Of a DNA stretch of 59,426 nt, positions 56,478 to 59,426 are shown one piece after another. Each line of letters opens with the position of its first letter. Within the stretch, counting starts at the first letter, position 1. The notes beneath the pieces were generated by a model that saw nothing but the letters and a program-made list of their open reading frames with translations, was not told the DNA's origin and searched no databases. Location: NCBI GenBank assembly GCA_002104905.1, contig MCFE01000550.1, positions 1-59,426 on the forward strand, given 5' to 3'. This DNA comes from Basidiobolus meristosporus CBS 931.73. Taxonomy: Eukaryota > Basidiobolomycota > Basidiobolomycetes > Basidiobolales > Basidiobolaceae. The position numbers and the translations under genes were made by a program.

Positions 56478-57373
56478 AGACAGTCACCGACAGGTGAAAT
56501 CTTTATTTCAGTTGAAACAAAGAAGCCAGCGCTACTGTTGTAGCTTTGATACAAGAGTGTGTAGCTGAGGGGAATTTGTAGGTAAGTTAATAAGAAGTGA
56601 TGATAGTTCTTCAGTGCTCAAGACACTGTTCAGTGGGAAGGGGGGTAGCAAGAGAGGTAAGAATGACTTGTGAACAACATTAATGAGGGGAATGTGATAA
56701 GGATTGATATTCATCATAAAGGGAGTGTGCTGCTGCAGATATTGCTGCCAAAGGTCTGTCAAGTACTTCAGGTAGGCCAGCTTGGGTTTTTCTGACTGCA
56801 GAATAAAGTGAGCAAACTTCTTGACTTCAGGATCTCCAAGTATAGTTCTCCAGCAGGAGCCAGGTGTTGTGTGGTGTGTTCTCTTCCAGGCCTTAATCAG
56901 TGGGTTGTTGCAGTTGTGAAGTCTGAGGTATAATCTGGTTCTAAGGTAGAGAAGTCTGATCTTATAGGGCATAAACCCAAAAGCACCAAGAATAGCATGT
57001 CTGTAGTGGCATTCAGGCAAATGAGGCACCAAGGAGGTAATGCACCATACTGCAAGCTTGTCAAGCTTAGTGCAGTCTCTAGAAGTAAGAGAGAGAAGTG
57101 GTAAGCCAAATTCCAGGACAGGGAAGACAAACTGCTTGAGTAGAAGGAGGCAGCTGGGAGCTGAAGTTGTAGGAGGAGTAACAGCCAGTAGCTTGTGGAG
57201 TGCCTGTCTTGCCAGGATAATTCTCTTCTTCAGGTGTGGTCCAGAGTCTAGTCCAGTAGGAAGGAAAGGAAAGCCAAGATATGTAGCAGAAACCTGAGCA
57301 GGTAGAGTGGAGTTCTCCAAGTTGATGGGAGAGCCAAAGGTACTGTCTTGCATGGAAGCTGGAGATTATTCTT
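56478..57373 (-). mobile_element. LINE copy 8: family A, 5'-truncated, ~0.9 kb
   Basis: The 3' end reads AGTCACCGACAGGTGAAATC. It encodes about 270 C-terminal residues of ORF2 (stop at 56532), very similar to copy 7. Small deletions near its 5' end (about 57335-57360) break the frame. It stops where copy 7 reads GGAGATTATTCTTCTGC; here GGAGATTATTCTTAGGG. Confidence 0.85.
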
Positions 57374-57379
57374 AGGGGG
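57372..57379 (+). repeat. Telomere stub 10
   Basis: TTAGGGGG between copies 8 and 9; the first TT is shared with the truncated copy 8. Confidence 0.65.
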
Positions 57380-59426
57380 AGGGAAAGTCACCAAGTTGGT
57401 GAAATCTTTATTTGGGTTAAGAACTAATCTAAGTACAAATAAAGAAGCCAATTAAGAGGTCTAGAACCTCTCTAATAAGTAATCTAATTTATGTTTTGTT
57501 TCATCTCTAATGTTTGTTTCAATAAAGTAAAGCTCATCAGGGGTAAATATAAAATTCAGGGGTTTTGGGGGAAGTACAAATTGTAGATGTTTCTGATCAA
57601 TATAATCCAAGACTGGAACCCAGCCTGGGATTAGGTGTAGTAGGAAAGGTGTGTGGACTTGTAAGTAGCTCTGCCACATAGATCTTAGATGGTCCTGAGC
57701 CAGTAGTCTTGGTTTCTCAGCTTTTTGAAGTTTTGAAGCAAGCTCTGTTACTACAGCAGAGCCAACCAGGGTGTGCCAGCAAGAAGATTTCAGGGAGGAG
57801 TTAGATTGAAGCCATAGTTTGATGGAGGGGTTATGTGATTTCTGAAGTTTGACTAGGAAGGAAGCCCGGAGATAGATCATTCGGATTTGGTATGGGTAGA
57901 ACCCAAAGGCTCCATTAGTTGCATGGATATAGGGAGATACTGGAAGATAAGGTACCAAGGATCTGATACACTGATGGAGAAATTTATCCAGGCGGTGAAG
58001 TTCTCTGGAGGTTAGGGGTATAATGTGGAGACCAAATTCAAGTACTGGCAGCACATACTGCTTCAGAAGTATAGGGATCTTTTGAATTGGAGTGTCTGGA
58101 GTGACTACTACCAGAAGCTTTTTGAGAGCCTGTTGGGCAAGACGGATCCTATTATTCAGGTGGAGCTTTGAGTCAATCCCATGTTGACAAAACGGCAGAC
58201 CTAGATATATTGCAGTTTGTTGTGGCAGAATGCTAGTGTTCTGTATAGTTGTAGTGCATCCAATTGGGACTGTCTTGGAAATTGAGAGTGAGAGGTTGTT
58301 GGCAGCCAAGTACTTCTCAATGATGGCAGTGTCTGCTATGGGATTAGGAGTAGCAATCTTGATATCATCCGCATAGAGAGTTAGTAGTGGATAGGGAGAG
58401 TCTGGTGAGGGGCCTTTTGGAAATAAAGGAAAGTCATGTAGGAATATCACAAATAGTAAGGGACCTAGTACAGATCCTTGGACTACTCCATTTGGAACCT
58501 CATAAGTCTCTGATGTGCAACTTGGATGCAAAATTTTGGCTGAGTTCTCACAAAATAGAGAACGTACAAGAAGGGTCATTGGTAGTGTGGTAACTGCTAA
58601 TAGCTTTCTCCAAAGCAGAGCTCTGTCCACAGAGTCAAAGGCTTTAGTAATGTCAAACAGAATGGTTGGCAATGAGAATTGAAGTGAATGATCATGGCTT
58701 AGCACTACAGCCATATCCAAGGAGAGTTTGGGCAAGAAGCCAAACTGAGAAGGATGGAATGGATATAGTTGAGATTGCAAGGATCTTGCTATCATAAGCT
58801 CAAAGATTTTCCGGCAGGTTGGTAGGAGTGAAACTGGCCGGTAAGAACCTGGGAGTGAGTGTTTCCCCTTCCCTTTGTATAAGGGTATTACATTTGCCTG
58901 TGACCAGGCCTTTGGGGTAGTCAATTGTTGGGCACAGATAGAGTAGAATGGGAGAAGTAAGTGACTCATTTTGGAGTAGCACACCCGGAGTAGATCGTAG
59001 GTAATCAAGTCATGTCCAGGTGCAGTATTTGCAGGAAGCTTCTTTAAAATTTTCTCCAGAAGCTTTGCTGAAACCACAATTGGAGATGTTGGACTGGTGG
59101 ATATGTTACCAGTATGGTAGAAAGGAGGAGTGGGATGCATGGTTGAATCAAAGAATATAGGGGCCAGTTTGTCTGGTGATGGTATACTCCTTGCTTGGGG
59201 TCTCATGGCTTTGTATACTCTTGATATGGACCTTGTGGTGGCATTCATATTTACTAAGGGCAAGGTATCCATGATATGAGCCCATAATCTAGTATGCTCA
59301 GTGATCTGTAGTGACTTGGAGTAGGAGATTGCGCTTTCCAGGAGGTTCTGTGTTTTTGGGTTAGGGAAACATAGGTAGCTGGAATTTAAGGCAGAAATGA
59401 TGGATTTCCATTTAAGTTGGTTTGCA
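57380..59426 (-). mobile_element. LINE copy 9: family C, partial (continues past the window)
   Basis: The 3' end AGGGAAAGTCACCAAGTTGG, then TGAAATCTTTATTTGGGTTAAG, and the AAATAAAGAAGCCAATTAAG block define family C. The element is open from its ORF2 stop (57461) to the window edge and shows no break. Its 5' part, with the endonuclease and any ORF1, lies to the right. Confidence 0.85.
57461..59426 (-). CDS. Family-C LINE ORF2: reverse transcriptase, open to the window edge
   Basis: At least 654 residues without a stop, entering the window at NPKTQNLLESAISYSKSLQI. Reverse-transcriptase motifs: LYKGKGKHSLPGSYRPVSLL, FGFLPKLSLDMAVVLSHDHS, FDITKAFDSVDRALLW, NGVVQGSVLGPLLFVIFLHD and the active site TLYADDIKIA (YADD, where family A has FADD). 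The C-terminal part (LDKFLHQCIRSLVPYLPVSP, TNGAFGFYPYQIRMIYLR) parallels family A but is clearly diverged. It is the only ORF2 here without visible damage, and thus the best candidate for the enzyme that mobilises the array. The endonuclease domain lies outside the window. Confidence 0.85.
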   Translation of the reverse strand, partial: ANQLKWKSIISALNSSYLCFPNPKTQNLLESAISYSKSLQITEHTRLWAHIMDTLPLVNMNATTRSISRVYKAMRPQARSIPSPDKLAPIFFDSTMHPTPPFYHTGNISTSPTSPIVVSAKLLEKILKKLPANTAPGHDLITYDLLRVCYSKMSHLLLPFYSICAQQLTTPKAWSQANVIPLYKGKGKHSLPGSYRPVSLLPTCRKIFELMIARSLQSQLYPFHPSQFGFLPKLSLDMAVVLSHDHSLQFSLPTILFDITKAFDSVDRALLWRKLLAVTTLPMTLLVRSLFCENSAKILHPSCTSETYEVPNGVVQGSVLGPLLFVIFLHDFPLFPKGPSPDSPYPLLTLYADDIKIATPNPIADTAIIEKYLAANNLSLSISKTVPIGCTTTIQNTSILPQQTAIYLGLPFCQHGIDSKLHLNNRIRLAQQALKKLLVVVTPDTPIQKIPILLKQYVLPVLEFGLHIIPLTSRELHRLDKFLHQCIRSLVPYLPVSPYIHATNGAFGFYPYQIRMIYLRASFLVKLQKSHNPSIKLWLQSNSSLKSSCWHTLVGSAVVTELASKLQKAEKPRLLAQDHLRSMWQSYLQVHTPFLLHLIPGWVPVLDYIDQKHLQFVLPPKPLNFIFTPDELYFIETNIRDETKHKLDYLLERF

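Noticed and set aside
59350-59372. TTAGGG-like word (GGGTTAGGG) within LINE copy 9
   Set aside because: It lies inside the reverse-transcriptase reading frame (NPKTQ codons on the minus strand), as does the matching word in copy 7, so it is not a junction stub.
1-59426. tRNA, rRNA and CRISPR features
   Set aside because: No cloverleaf with paired A and B boxes, no rRNA-like sequence and no regularly spaced short repeats with unique spacers were found. B-box-like words (for example near 10346 and 40135) fall inside coding exons.

Overview
This window is nuclear DNA of a fungus. The evidence is a run of single-copy eukaryotic housekeeping genes with short introns (about 50-75 bp, GT..AG, often with a CTAAC-like branch site), fungal gene types (a DEP-DH-PH-CNH Rho GEF of the Rom2 kind, a Vrg4-type GDP-mannose transporter, an arrestin-related Rsp5 adaptor) and TTAGGG telomere motifs at the right. 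An early-diverging ('zygomycete-type') lineage is possible, because beta-tubulin has Met at residue 198 and Gln at residue 6 and the GPCR is not of an ascomycete or basidiomycete pheromone type. I cannot name the genus. The spliced gene models below were built by hand; phases add up to whole codons in every complete model.

Genes from left to right (1-45.8 kb): 5' part of Cu/Zn superoxide dismutase (-); scavenger mRNA decapping enzyme DcpS (+); DNA topoisomerase II, 19 exons (-); eIF2B delta (-); CCS, the copper chaperone for SOD (-); a basic, Ser/Pro-rich orphan (+); a membrane-anchored beta-helix (pectin-lyase-fold) glycoprotein (-); glycogen debranching enzyme (+); an MFS transporter (-); a seven-helix receptor (+); a Rom2-like Rho1 GEF (-); beta-tubulin (-); Vrg4-like GDP-mannose transporter (-); an ART-type arrestin with two PPxY motifs (-); a possible small orphan (-); a secreted Reeler-domain protein (-); and a Cys-rich, single-pass LEA2-like protein (+). 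SOD1 and its chaperone lie 11 kb apart. Rho GEF, GDP-mannose transporter and the beta-helix glycoprotein all bear on cell wall or cell surface.

Right end (46-59.4 kb): subtelomere-like DNA. It holds a roughly 110-bp degenerate tandem repeat, a roughly 155-bp satellite, an orphan ORF and at least ten copies of APE-type LINE retrotransposons. All copies lie on the minus strand and are joined head to tail, and nearly every 3' end abuts one or two TTAGGG units on the plus strand. This is the geometry expected if LINE cDNA is primed from the 3' end of a telomere whose tip lies to the right of the window. Three families (A, B, C) share the same 3'-terminal hairpin and AATAAA module. Family B appears to be an ORF1-only ('gag-only') element of about 915 bp, present twice with the same 5' end, which recalls the HeT-A/TART division of labour at Drosophila telomeres. 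This array is the most interesting part of the window.
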